This document shows, piece after piece, positions 57,401-64,000 of a stretch of 64,000 nt of DNA (within the stretch, counting starts at the first letter, position 1; the number at the start of each line of letters is the position of its first letter). A model generated the notes under the pieces. That model made no database searches. It worked only from the letters and a program-made list of their open reading frames with translations, and had not been told where the DNA came from. The DNA comes from Mongoliimonas terrestris (GTDB taxonomy: Bacteria > Pseudomonadota > Alphaproteobacteria > Rhizobiales > Pleomorphomonadaceae), in contig NZ_MSIG01000011.1 in assembly GCF_001927285.1 (NCBI RefSeq), positions 101,030 through 165,029 on the forward strand. Direction: 5' to 3'. A program made the position numbers and the translations under genes.

Positions 57401-57434
57401 TGCGAACAGGCTTGTTCTGCGAACAGGCTTGTTC
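57401..57434. repeat. Tandem 17-bp palindromic repeat
   Basis: TGCGAACAGGCTTGTTC occurs twice head-to-tail (57401-57417 and 57418-57434). Each copy is a palindrome GAACA-GGCT-TGTTC. The second overlaps the Uma2 stop codon (57433-57435), and the pair lies 7-40 bp after the fabI stop, so a bidirectional terminator is the simplest role. Confidence 0.6.
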
Positions 57435-58041
57435 AAAGCGGTGATCGCTCCAAAGTCACGCCTTCAAAGATGTCCGCGAGCGGGATTGTGATGGAAAGGT
57501 CGGGGAGGGCGAGAACGCTGTCCAGGCCGATGATCTCCTCCGACGACCACACTCCGTCTAGTTGCCGGCGCAGCACCCGGATGCGCGCCGAATCCGGATG
57601 CACGATCACGTAGGTCATGAGGGTAGGCAGGCTCTGGTACTCGACCAACTTCTCCTGTTGGTCGGAAGCTCGCGTCGACTTCGACAGAACTTCGACGATC
57701 AGGGCCGGCGCCTCAAGGTCCAGGGCGTCGGGCCTGAACGGTCCGCAGTCGACTGCCACATCGGGCCGGCGGATGTTCCCGTTTGGGATCCGCACGCTGG
57801 CATCGGCCGTGGAAGGCGTGCACTTGCTGCCGCGCAGGCGATTTCTGAACTCCGCCACCAGATTGACCACGATCCTGTCGTGTCGGCGTCGCGCCCCCGT
57901 CATCCCCCGAGGCGCATCGTCCTCCGGCGGGTGCTGCGGGCGCGGTATGCCGTCCACCAGTTCGTGGCGGCCGTCCGGCTGCTCCAGGTCCCAGACGAGG
58001 AATTCCTCCGGGGTCATGCGCATGCGTTTCACCGGCTCCAT
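57433..58041 (-). CDS. Uma2 family (DUF820) PD-(D/E)XK nuclease-like protein
   Basis: This 202-aa protein has MTPEEFLVWDLEQPDGRHELVDG and the nuclease core IRRPDVAVD ... ALIVEVLSKST, the D...E-x-K catalytic signature of Uma2-type restriction-endonuclease-like folds. Many occur as lone copies, often horizontally moved; their DNA target is unknown. Codon use is less biased than in neighbours. The ATG at 58041 follows GGGAGG; an ATG at 58023 is possible. Confidence 0.88.
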   Translation of the reverse strand: MEPVKRMRMTPEEFLVWDLEQPDGRHELVDGIPRPQHPPEDDAPRGMTGARRRHDRIVVNLVAEFRNRLRGSKCTPSTADASVRIPNGNIRRPDVAVDCGPFRPDALDLEAPALIVEVLSKSTRASDQQEKLVEYQSLPTLMTYVIVHPDSARIRVLRRQLDGVWSSEEIIGLDSVLALPDLSITIPLADIFEGVTLERSPL

Positions 58042-58125
58042 CCGTCGCCTCCCGCCCGCGGATCCGATCGTCGCCCCTTTGCTTTTCCTTGTCCAGCAGG
58101 CAGCAACTCCTCTAAAGGGAAAGCC

Positions 58126-58733
58126 ATGACACCGCTCGCCGTCCCGCATGATCTCTTCGTCATTCGCCACGGCCAGACCGCCTGGAACGCCGCCGGCCGT
58201 CTGCAGGGGCGGGAGGACATCCCGCTGAACGACATCGGCCGGGAGCAGGCCCGCCGGCACGGGCGCTTCCTCAAGGACCGGCTCGCGACCGACGCGCGCG
58301 ACCCCGACGCCTTCGACTGGATCGCCTCGCCCCTGGTGCGCGCCACCGAGACCATGCGCCTCGTCCGCGAGACCGCCGGCCTCGACCCCGCCGCCTTCCG
58401 CACGGACGACCGCTTGATCGAACTCGACTTCGGCCGCTGGTCCGGCCTGACGCGCGACGAGATCGTGGCGCTCGACCCGGAGACCTACGCGGCCCGGCGC
58501 GCCAAGCGCTGGTCGACACCGCCTCCGGGCGGCGAGACCGACGAAGCCGCCATGGCGCGCATCGCCCCTGTCCTCCAGGCGCTCGACCGGCCGACCGTTC
58601 TCGTCATCCACGGCGGCCTCAACCGCGTTCTCAAGGTGCTGATCGGCGCCCTCACGTTGGAACAGTCCCACGGCTTCCAGACGCCGCAGGACCAGTTCTA
58701 CATCTGGCCGGCGGATCGGTGGAGTGGATCTGA
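58126..58733 (+). CDS. Histidine phosphatase, first of a tandem pair, with a 3' frameshift
   Basis: This histidine phosphatase has the catalytic RHG (FVIRHGQTAWNAAGRLQGREDIP), the second His in LVIHGGLN and the FQTPQDQFYIW block. Compared with the second copy, one base is missing near 58716-58719, just before the terminal VEWI and TGA. As read, the frame misses that stop and continues out of phase through the next gene to 59427. The catalytic core is intact. The expected product is about 202 aa, a probable phosphoglycerate mutase/phosphatase-like enzyme. RBS AAAGGGAAAG. It may be a real mutation or a read error. Confidence 0.8.
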
Positions 58734-59344
58734 TGACGACCCCACACCCGTTTCCCCACGATCTCGTCATCATCCGGCACGGCCAGACCGACTGGAACGC
58801 CGCCGGCCGCTACCAGGGCCGCGAGGACATCCCGCTCAACGATCTCGGCCGCCGACAGGCCCGCCGCAACGGCGCCGCCCTTCGCGCCCGCTTCGACGCC
58901 ACCGGCCGCGACCCCGACGCCTACGCCTGGATCTCCTCGCCGCTGGTCCGCGCCGCCGAAACCATGCGCCTCGTCCGCGAGGCCGCCGGCCTCGACCTGC
59001 TCGCCTATCGGACCGACGCCCGGCTGATGGAGCTCGACTTCGGCCGCTGGTCGGGCCTGCGCCTGCCGGAGATCGTCCAGGCCGACCCCGGGGGCTGGGC
59101 CGCCCGTCAGGCGGATCCCTGGAACCACCCGCCGCCCGGCGGCGAGAGCCACGCCATGGCGGTCGACCGCCTCGCCGCCGTGCTGTCGGACCTCGACCGA
59201 CCCGCCGTGCTGGTCATGCACGGCGGCGTCAACCGCGTGCTGAAGGTGATCCTCGGCGCCCTCACCGAGGCCGACGCGCCGGCCTTCCACACGCCCCAGG
59301 ACCGGTTCTACGCCTGGTCGGCGGGCGTGGTGGAGTGGATCTGA
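58733..59344 (+). CDS. Histidine phosphatase, second of a tandem pair
   Basis: This 203-aa paralogue of the preceding gene has the catalytic RHG (LVIIRHGQTDWNAAGRYQGREDIP), LMELDFGRWSGL and LVMHGGVNRVLK with the second His. The ATG at 58733 overlaps the expected stop of the first copy by one base (TGATG), so the pair is a translationally coupled duplication. The substrate is not readable; the family includes phosphoglycerate mutases, SixA-type and sugar-phosphate phosphatases. Confidence 0.9.
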   Translation: MTTPHPFPHDLVIIRHGQTDWNAAGRYQGREDIPLNDLGRRQARRNGAALRARFDATGRDPDAYAWISSPLVRAAETMRLVREAAGLDLLAYRTDARLMELDFGRWSGLRLPEIVQADPGGWAARQADPWNHPPPGGESHAMAVDRLAAVLSDLDRPAVLVMHGGVNRVLKVILGALTEADAPAFHTPQDRFYAWSAGVVEWI

Positions 59345-59460
59345 TCCCCCGACCGGATCGCAGCCGCCCCGCACCCAGAGCTGCCCGCGGACCCGGTCCG
59401 TTTGACCTTGCCCTCCGGTGCGCCTAAAACCCGCGCCACACCGTCGGGGCGCCCGTTTCC

Positions 59461-60579
59461 ATGTCGCACAACACTTTCGGCCATCTCTTCCGCGTCACCA
59501 CCTGGGGCGAGAGCCATGGGCCCGCCCTCGGCTGCGTGGTGGACGGCTGCCCGCCGGGGCTGCCGCTGACCGCGGCCGATATCCAGGCCTTCCTCGACAA
59601 GCGCAAGCCCGGCCAGTCCCGCTTCGTCACCCAGCGGCGCGAGCCCGACGAAGTGGAGATCCTCTCCGGCGTGTTCGAGGACGAGCGGACCGGCGGCCCG
59701 GTCACCACCGGCACGCCCATCTCCCTGATGATCCGCAACGTGGACCAGCGCTCCAAGGACTACGGCGAGATCCGCGACACCTACCGCCCCGGCCACGCCG
59801 ACCTTGCGTACGACCTCAAGTACGGCGTCCGCGACTATCGCGGAGGCGGCCGGTCGTCGGCACGCGAGACCGCCGCGCGGGTCGCTGCGGGCGCCATCGC
59901 CCGCAAGGTCTTCCCCGGGGTGACGGTGCGCGGCGCCCTCGTCCAGATCGGCACGGAACGGATCGACCGCGCCAACTGGGACTGGGACACGATCGACGAC
60001 AACCCCTTCTTCTGTCCGGACCCGGCCGCGGTGCCGCGCTTCGAGGCCTATCTGGACCGCATCCGCAAGGCCGGCTCCTCGGTCGGCGCGGTGATCGAGG
60101 TGGTCGCCGAGGGCGTCCCGGCGGGCTGGGGCGCGCCCGTCTACGGCAAGCTCGACCAGGACATCGCCTCGGCCTTCATGTCGATCAACGCCGTCAAGGG
60201 GGTGGAGATTGGCGCCGGCATGGCGGCGGCCGAACTGACCGGGGAAGAGAACGCCGACGAGCTGCGCATGGGCAACGACGGCAGCATCCTCTTCTCCGCC
60301 AACCATGCCGGCGGCGTCCTCGGCGGCATCTCGTCCGGCCAGCCGGTGGTGGCGCGCTTCGCCGTCAAGCCCACCTCGTCCATCCTCACCGAGCGGCGCT
60401 CGATCACCAACGCCGGGGCCGAGACGGCGGTCCTGACCAAGGGCCGCCACGACCCGTGCGTCGGCATTCGCGCGGTGCCGGTCGGCGAGGCCATGATGGC
60501 GATCGTCCTCGCCGACCATTTCCTCCGCCACCGGGCCCAGACCGGCCGCGACGCCGGGGTGCCCTTCCCGATCCGATAA
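59461..60579 (+). CDS. aroC: Chorismate synthase
   Basis: This 372-aa FMN-dependent enzyme makes chorismate from EPSP, the last step of the shikimate pathway. The signatures are all present: GESHGPALGCVVDGCPPG, RPGHADLAYDLKYGVRDYRGGGRSSARET, and GRHDPCVGIRAVPVGEAMMA. Chorismate feeds aromatic amino acids, folate and ubiquinone. It follows the histidine phosphatases by 116 bp and precedes DUF29; no other aro genes are nearby. Confidence 0.97.
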   Translation: MSHNTFGHLFRVTTWGESHGPALGCVVDGCPPGLPLTAADIQAFLDKRKPGQSRFVTQRREPDEVEILSGVFEDERTGGPVTTGTPISLMIRNVDQRSKDYGEIRDTYRPGHADLAYDLKYGVRDYRGGGRSSARETAARVAAGAIARKVFPGVTVRGALVQIGTERIDRANWDWDTIDDNPFFCPDPAAVPRFEAYLDRIRKAGSSVGAVIEVVAEGVPAGWGAPVYGKLDQDIASAFMSINAVKGVEIGAGMAAAELTGEENADELRMGNDGSILFSANHAGGVLGGISSGQPVVARFAVKPTSSILTERRSITNAGAETAVLTKGRHDPCVGIRAVPVGEAMMAIVLADHFLRHRAQTGRDAGVPFPIR

Positions 60580-60628
60580 TGGCGAAATTGCCGATCCGTG
60601 TTAGGCTCATCCAAGCACGGAGGCTCTC

Positions 60629-61117
60629 ATGTCCAACGCCGCCCCGCTCCATCGCCGCGATCAGACATCCTCGCCGACGGCTGAGCCGACCTATGAGGCC
60701 GATCTCTACGCTTGGGCCATGCGCCAGGCTGAGCATCTCCGTGCGGGTAATCTCGGTGCGCTCGATCTCCAGCACCTCGCGGAGGAAATCGAGAGCGTGG
60801 GCAAGAGTGAGTTCGGCGCGCTGGTCAGCAATCTCGCCGTCGTCCTGCAGCACATGCTGAAGTGGGACTATCAGCCCGGCAAGCGAACCCGCAGTTGGGC
60901 ATTGTCCATCGACGAGCACCGTGTCCGTGTTCGCCTGATCCTCCGTGACAACCCGAGCCTGAAGGCCCGCGTCGGCGATGCCGTCAAGGACGCGCACGAA
61001 CTGGCGGTCCGTCGCGCCGCACGGGAAACACGTCTTCGTCTCGACGGTCTTCCCGCCACCTGTCCCTATCCCCTCGCGGATATCCTCGACCGGCCTTTCC
61101 CGACCGATCCGGACTGA
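60629..61117 (+). CDS. DUF29 family protein
   Basis: This 162-aa all-helical protein shows the DUF29 pattern YEADLYAWAMRQAEHLRAGNLGALDLQHLAEEIESVGKSEF followed by QHMLKWDYQPGKRTRSWALSI. The family is common in cyanobacteria and some proteobacteria, usually in many scattered copies, and has no known function. Codon use is slightly less GC-biased than in neighbours. It converges on the Lrp gene with 3 bp between stops. Confidence 0.9.
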   Translation: MSNAAPLHRRDQTSSPTAEPTYEADLYAWAMRQAEHLRAGNLGALDLQHLAEEIESVGKSEFGALVSNLAVVLQHMLKWDYQPGKRTRSWALSIDEHRVRVRLILRDNPSLKARVGDAVKDAHELAVRRAARETRLRLDGLPATCPYPLADILDRPFPTDPD

Positions 61118-61120
61118 TGG

Positions 61121-61579
61121 TCAGATCGGAAGCCGCGTCGTCCGCTTCACCGTCCTCAGCGTCAGCGTCGACTGCACCCGCACCACACCCGGCAGCGGCG
61201 TCAGGATCTCCGTGTGAAGCCGCTCCAGGTCGGCGGAATCCCGGTAGACCACCCGCAGCAGATAGTCGTGCTGGCCCGCCAGCAGATAGCACTCGGTGAT
61301 CTCCGGCACCGCGCGCACCGCCGCCTCGAAACGATCGAGCGCCGCGCGGCCTTGGCTGTCGAGCGTCACCGACACGTAGGCCGTGCCCGGCAGCCCCGCC
61401 AACCGGGCGTCGAGGAGCGCGACAGTGCGGGCGATCAGGCCGCTCTCCTCCAGCAGCCGGGTCCGGCGCAGACAGGCCGACGGCGAGAGGTGCACCCGCT
61501 CGGAGAGCTCCGCGTTGGTGAGGCGGCCATCCTCCTGGAGCGCCGTCAGGATGGCGCGATCCGTCGCGTCGAGCTTCAT
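61121..61579 (-). CDS. Lrp/AsnC family regulator, probable AldR
   Basis: This 152-aa regulator has an N-terminal HTH (LDATDRAILTALQEDGRLTNAELSERVHLSPSACLRR) and the C-terminal RAM ligand domain. It is divergent from alanine dehydrogenase, the layout of AldR, which activates ald in response to alanine in rhizobia and mycobacteria. The ATG at 61579 gives the normal length. An imperfect operator could lie in 61580-61823. Confidence 0.9.
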   Translation of the reverse strand: MKLDATDRAILTALQEDGRLTNAELSERVHLSPSACLRRTRLLEESGLIARTVALLDARLAGLPGTAYVSVTLDSQGRAALDRFEAAVRAVPEITECYLLAGQHDYLLRVVYRDSADLERLHTEILTPLPGVVRVQSTLTLRTVKRTTRLPI

Positions 61580-61823
61580 TCGTCGCAGATCCTGCGATTT
61601 TTCGGCATGAAGTCCGCATTCTATGCGATAGAGCCGCCGTTGTCCGCCCCAGTCTCGCAGGAACTTGCGCGGCACCGATGCGACGATCGGACGTGTCGAT
61701 GGTGGCCGCGAGGCCGCCGCGTCGGTCGCGTGCCCGCCCGTCGGCGCGCGCCCGACAAGCCGGACAACGGTGGGAACGACCGGCCGGCTTCCGTCCCCGA
61801 CGACGGGCCCGAGGAGGATGATC
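61580..61823. other. Divergent lrp/ald regulatory region
   Basis: A 244-bp region free of genes. It contains a short palindrome CGCAT-TCT-ATGCG at 61615-61627, about 36 bp upstream of the regulator start, and a run of Ts at 61598-61602. The shape suits an Lrp-family operator, but the arms are short and I cannot confirm a consensus. Confidence 0.3.
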
Positions 61824-62942
61824 ATGCGCATCGGCGTGCCCAAGGAGATCAAGGACCACGAGGATCGCGTCGGCCTGGTGCCGTCGTCCGTCCGCGAACT
61901 CGTCGCCCACGGCCACGAGGTGTTGGTGGAGACAAGGGCAGGGCAGGGCATTGCCCTCGACGATGCCGCCTACGTCGCCGCCGGCGCCCGTATCGTCGGG
62001 ACGGCCGACGAGGTATTCGCCGCCGCCGAGATGATCGTGAAGGTCAAGGAGCCTCAGGCGGCGGAGCGTCGCAAGCTGCGCGAAGGCCAGATCCTCTTCA
62101 CCTACCTGCACCTCGCCCCCGATCCGGATCAGGCGCGCGACCTGATGGCCTCCGGCGCCACCTGCATCGCCTACGAGACGGTGACGTCCGCTTCCGGCGC
62201 GCTGCCGCTGCTCGCCCCCATGTCGGAGGTCGCCGGCCGCATGGCGCCCCAGGTGGGCGCGCACGCCCTCGAGAATGCCAGCGGCGGCATGGGCATCCTG
62301 CTCGGCGGCGTGCCGGGCGTCCTGCCGGCCGAGGTGGTCATTCTCGGCGGCGGCGTCGCCGGCACCAACGCGGCCCAGATGGCGATCGGCCTCGGCGCCG
62401 ACGTGACGGTCGTGGATCGCTCGCTCGACGTGCTGCGCCGCCTCGTGGCGACCTTCGGCGCCCGGGTGAAGACCGCCCACTCCAACGTGGACACCATCGG
62501 CCGGCTCGTCACCCGCGCGGATCTGGTCATCTCCACCGTGTTGATCCCCGGCGCCGCGGCCCCGAAGCTCGTCACCCGCGAGCACATCGCCGCCATGAGG
62601 AAGGGCTCCGTTCTCGTCGACGTCGCCATCGATCAGGGCGGCGCCGCCGAGACCTCCCGGGCGACCACCCATTCCGACCCGACCTATGTGGTGGACGGCG
62701 TGGTTCACTACTGCGTGGCCAACATGCCCGGCGGCGTCGCCCGCACATCCACCTTCGCCCTCAACAACGCCACGCTGCCATTCACGCTGGCACTTGCCGA
62801 CAAAGGCTGGAAGCAGGCCTTGAGGGAGGACCCGCACCTCGCCGCCGGCCTCAACGTCCACGCCGGACGGATCACCTACAAGGCCGTCGCCGACGCTCTG
62901 GGCTTCGACTATCTGGAAACCGCCAATGCCCTCGCGGCCTGA
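61824..62942 (+). CDS. ald: Alanine dehydrogenase
   Basis: This 372-aa enzyme interconverts L-alanine and pyruvate/ammonia with NAD. It starts MRIGVPKEIKDHEDRVGLVPSSV; the NAD-binding core is VVILGGGVAGTNAAQMAIGLG; further blocks are KVKEPQ and FTYLHLAPD, with catalytic Lys and His. The ATG at 61824 follows GAGGAGG, and an ATG at 61818 is also in frame. It is divergent from the Lrp-type gene that probably activates it. It links to MaeB and PpdK through pyruvate. Confidence 0.96.
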   Translation: MRIGVPKEIKDHEDRVGLVPSSVRELVAHGHEVLVETRAGQGIALDDAAYVAAGARIVGTADEVFAAAEMIVKVKEPQAAERRKLREGQILFTYLHLAPDPDQARDLMASGATCIAYETVTSASGALPLLAPMSEVAGRMAPQVGAHALENASGGMGILLGGVPGVLPAEVVILGGGVAGTNAAQMAIGLGADVTVVDRSLDVLRRLVATFGARVKTAHSNVDTIGRLVTRADLVISTVLIPGAAAPKLVTREHIAAMRKGSVLVDVAIDQGGAAETSRATTHSDPTYVVDGVVHYCVANMPGGVARTSTFALNNATLPFTLALADKGWKQALREDPHLAAGLNVHAGRITYKAVADALGFDYLETANALAA

Positions 62943-62986
62943 AGCCGCCCTTGGAAAAAACACGGATCGGGTTTATCGTCAGAGTG

Positions 62987-63011
62987 TCGGACGGGCTCCC
63001 GCCCGTCCGAC
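62987..63011 (+). terminator. Hairpin terminator after ald
   Basis: GTCGGACGGGC-TCC-GCCCGTCCGAC is a perfect 11-bp stem with a 3-nt loop, followed by GTTTC, 45 bp after the ald stop. It is the strongest terminator-like hairpin of the window. Confidence 0.7.
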
Positions 63012-63118
63012 GTTTCACTACGAAGCCCAGTTGACGCGGAGCGAAATGGACCAGCCGCTCTGCGTCTTCCGAACCTGCAGTGTGATGCTCCACGGTTTTA
63101 TCCGCATTGCAGTCACTC

Positions 63119-63213
63119 CGGTTGAAGGGCGAGGCCGATTGCCTCGTCAGGGTGGCCCATCCTCCCCGATGGCGGCGCTGGCTCACCGCCGGTCTGCTTC
63201 CGCCCTTCAACCG
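63119..63213. ncRNA. Candidate 95-nt structured RNA or small inverted-repeat element
   Basis: CGGTTGAAGGGCG (63119-63131) and CGCCCTTCAACCG (63201-63213) are perfect 13-bp inverted repeats that would close a multi-branch structure. Inside are CGAGGC/GCCTCG (63130-63146), CCATC-CTCCCC-GATGG (63157-63172) and GGCGG/CCGCC (63171-63190), partly competing. The C-rich loop CTCCCC resembles the anti-Shine-Dalgarno loops of some rhizobial small RNAs. No promoter or T-tract is clear. It may also be a small mobile element. Confidence 0.35.
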
Positions 63214-63356
63214 TCGTACTCTGATTGTTCCTCGTCATAAATACAAATGCCAGCCACTGAAGGCGAGCGATCGGCTGTGTTCCGCGCGGCGAACCGAGCA
63301 GCGCCGGGGTCCGGCCTGCATGTCGGCCAGGATTCAACCCGACAGGGGGTCGAGCC

Positions 63357-63800
63357 ATGACGCCGGATCGTCCACCAACGGCCTGGGCCAAGCTTACACC
63401 CGAACTGCTCGTCAGTGATCTGGCCGTCTCGCTAGCCTTCTACGTCGACGTGCTCGGCTTCTCGATCTGCTATGGCCGTCCGGAGGAGGGGTTCGCCTAC
63501 CTGGAAAAGGAAGGCGCTCAGTTGATGCTGGAAGCCATCGATCCGGATGCCCGCCAGTGGACTATTGCCAGCCTGGAGCGCCCATTCGGACGCGGGATGA
63601 ACCTGCAGATCGAGGTTGCGGCCGTCGAGGATCTCCATGCCGAGTTGGAGCGCCGGGGCATTTCGTTGTTCCTTGCGCTTGAGGACAAGTGGTACCGGGT
63701 CGGCCCGCTGTTGAGCGGCAACCGGCAACTCATTGTGGCGGATCCGGACGGATACCTCCTGCGTTTTTTCTCGCACCTGGGCGAGCGGCCGGCCGGGTGA
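63357..63800 (+). CDS. VOC-family (glyoxalase/bleomycin resistance-like) protein
   Basis: This 147-aa protein has the VOC layout: LTPELLVSDLAVSLAFYVDVLGFSI, then FAYLEKEGAQLMLEAI, NLQIEVAAVEDLHAELERRGI, and LIVADPDGYLLRFF. It is closest in form to bleomycin-binding or small lactoylglutathione lyase-like members; metal ligands are partly missing, so a binding role is possible. Codon use is less GC-biased than in neighbours, suggesting recent acquisition. It lies between ald and a truncated methyltransferase. Confidence 0.85.
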   Translation: MTPDRPPTAWAKLTPELLVSDLAVSLAFYVDVLGFSICYGRPEEGFAYLEKEGAQLMLEAIDPDARQWTIASLERPFGRGMNLQIEVAAVEDLHAELERRGISLFLALEDKWYRVGPLLSGNRQLIVADPDGYLLRFFSHLGERPAG

Positions 63801-63847
63801 TCCGCCTGCGGACGAGAGTATCGGATGCCGCTGATACCTGTCGGTCG

Positions 63848-64000
63848 CTATCGCCGCGGCAACGCGACCGCGCCTGCGTCCCCTTCGGTCGCGTGCCGGG
63901 CGAGGCGGAGCGCGAAGGTGCCGACGCCGGCGTAGAGGTCCGCCGCCCGCTTCACCCCCGCCGTGCCGGCGAGCACGATGTCGGCCATCGCCGCCTCGGC
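63848..64000 (-). pseudogene. Truncated TrmA/RumA-type RNA uracil methyltransferase, 3' end in window
   Basis: The visible 50 codons match the SAM-binding core of 23S/tRNA (uracil-5)-methyltransferases: KRAADLYAGVGTFALRLA (the DLFAGxGTFxLxLA motif). A stop at 63848-63850 follows only about 15 residues later. Intact homologues continue for over 100 residues, including the catalytic Cys and DPPRxG motif, which are absent from this end. The gene therefore seems truncated next to the VOC insertion. The upstream part lies beyond the window, and a normal variant of a short family cannot be fully excluded. Confidence 0.65.

Larger units (their letters stand above)
62943..63356. other. Non-coding region after ald with a folded element
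   Basis: A 414-bp stretch without a convincing gene; short open frames there have no codon bias. It holds the ald terminator (62987-63011) and a 95-nt fold-back element (63119-63213). The end (63215-63260) is AT-rich and may be the VOC gene's promoter. Confidence 0.5.

Noticed and set aside
57401..57434. GAACAGGCTTGTTC as a LexA box
   Set aside because: Neither GTTC-N7-GTTC nor GAAC-N4-GTTC spacing fits; the arms are 6 bp apart and lie at gene ends, not promoters.

Overview
This is a very GC-rich chromosomal window of an alphaproteobacterium, most likely Hyphomicrobiales (Rhizobiales). The evidence is gene content (DUF1194, DUF2339 and TIGR02301 proteins, an uncoupled FlhB-like small protein, PpdK-MeaB, a cysteine-poor uracil-DNA glycosylase), a LexA box of the alphaproteobacterial type (GTTC-N7-GTTC), a promoter close to the Caulobacter-type housekeeping consensus, and a mosaic palindromic repeat like the rhizobial RIME elements. 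I see no rRNA, tRNA, CRISPR array, prophage or insertion sequence. Most of it is core housekeeping sequence with a few small accessory patches.

Layout. 1-3.8 kb: glycine cleavage operon (gcvT end, gcvH, split gcvPA/gcvPB). 4-5.3 kb: an orphan FliK-like / FlhB-C-terminal-like pair. 5.4-10.9 kb: Tat-exported intradiol dioxygenase, HAD phosphatase, a PA0069-type radical SAM enzyme with a LexA box, glycosyltransferase, MoaB, ceramidase-family membrane protein. 11-18.6 kb: malic enzyme MaeB, uracil-DNA glycosylase, ETF-ubiquinone oxidoreductase, EEP-family and DUF1194 proteins. 18.8-26.2 kb: glyS, SleB-type wall hydrolase, AcuI-type reductase, large DUF2339 membrane protein. 26.4-34.6 kb: TPR protein, IspE, DUF1868, polyprenyl synthase, DUF2007, TrmN6-type methyltransferase, S49 peptidase, glyQ. 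glyQ and glyS, usually adjacent, lie 12.7 kb apart on opposite strands. 34.8-38.3 kb: membrane protein carrying an in-frame palindromic repeat, GNAT, MFS transporter. 38.3-44.1 kb, mostly minus strand: double-receiver regulator, MeaB, PpdK, and an SDR divergent from an ArsR-type regulator across two operator-like palindromes. 44.2-50.2 kb: NUDIX-like regulator coupled to a tyrosine phosphatase, HD hydrolase coupled to YgfZ, dihydroorotase, MOSC protein coupled to a NaChBac-type sodium channel. 50.3-54.8 kb: small protein + PIN pair, SRAP peptidase whose end runs into a 15-C tract, NUDIX, TIGR02301 and small conserved proteins. 54.8-64 kb: FAD oxidase, FabI, Uma2, two tandem histidine phosphatases (the first frameshifted), AroC, DUF29, Lrp/Ald divergent pair, then a less codon-biased segment with a folded non-coding element and a VOC protein, and finally a truncated 23S/tRNA uracil methyltransferase.

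The observations I rate highest are: (1) the PA0069-type radical SAM gene combines an exact LexA box with a C-terminal sliding-clamp motif (QLSLF), pointing to an SOS-controlled, clamp-tethered DNA repair enzyme; (2) the SRAP protein ends its core in a similar clamp-like motif (QGSLF), immediately followed by a homopolymer that decides the tail; (3) a RIME-like element sits in frame inside a coding sequence; (4) two stacked palindromes lie between the SDR and its regulator.
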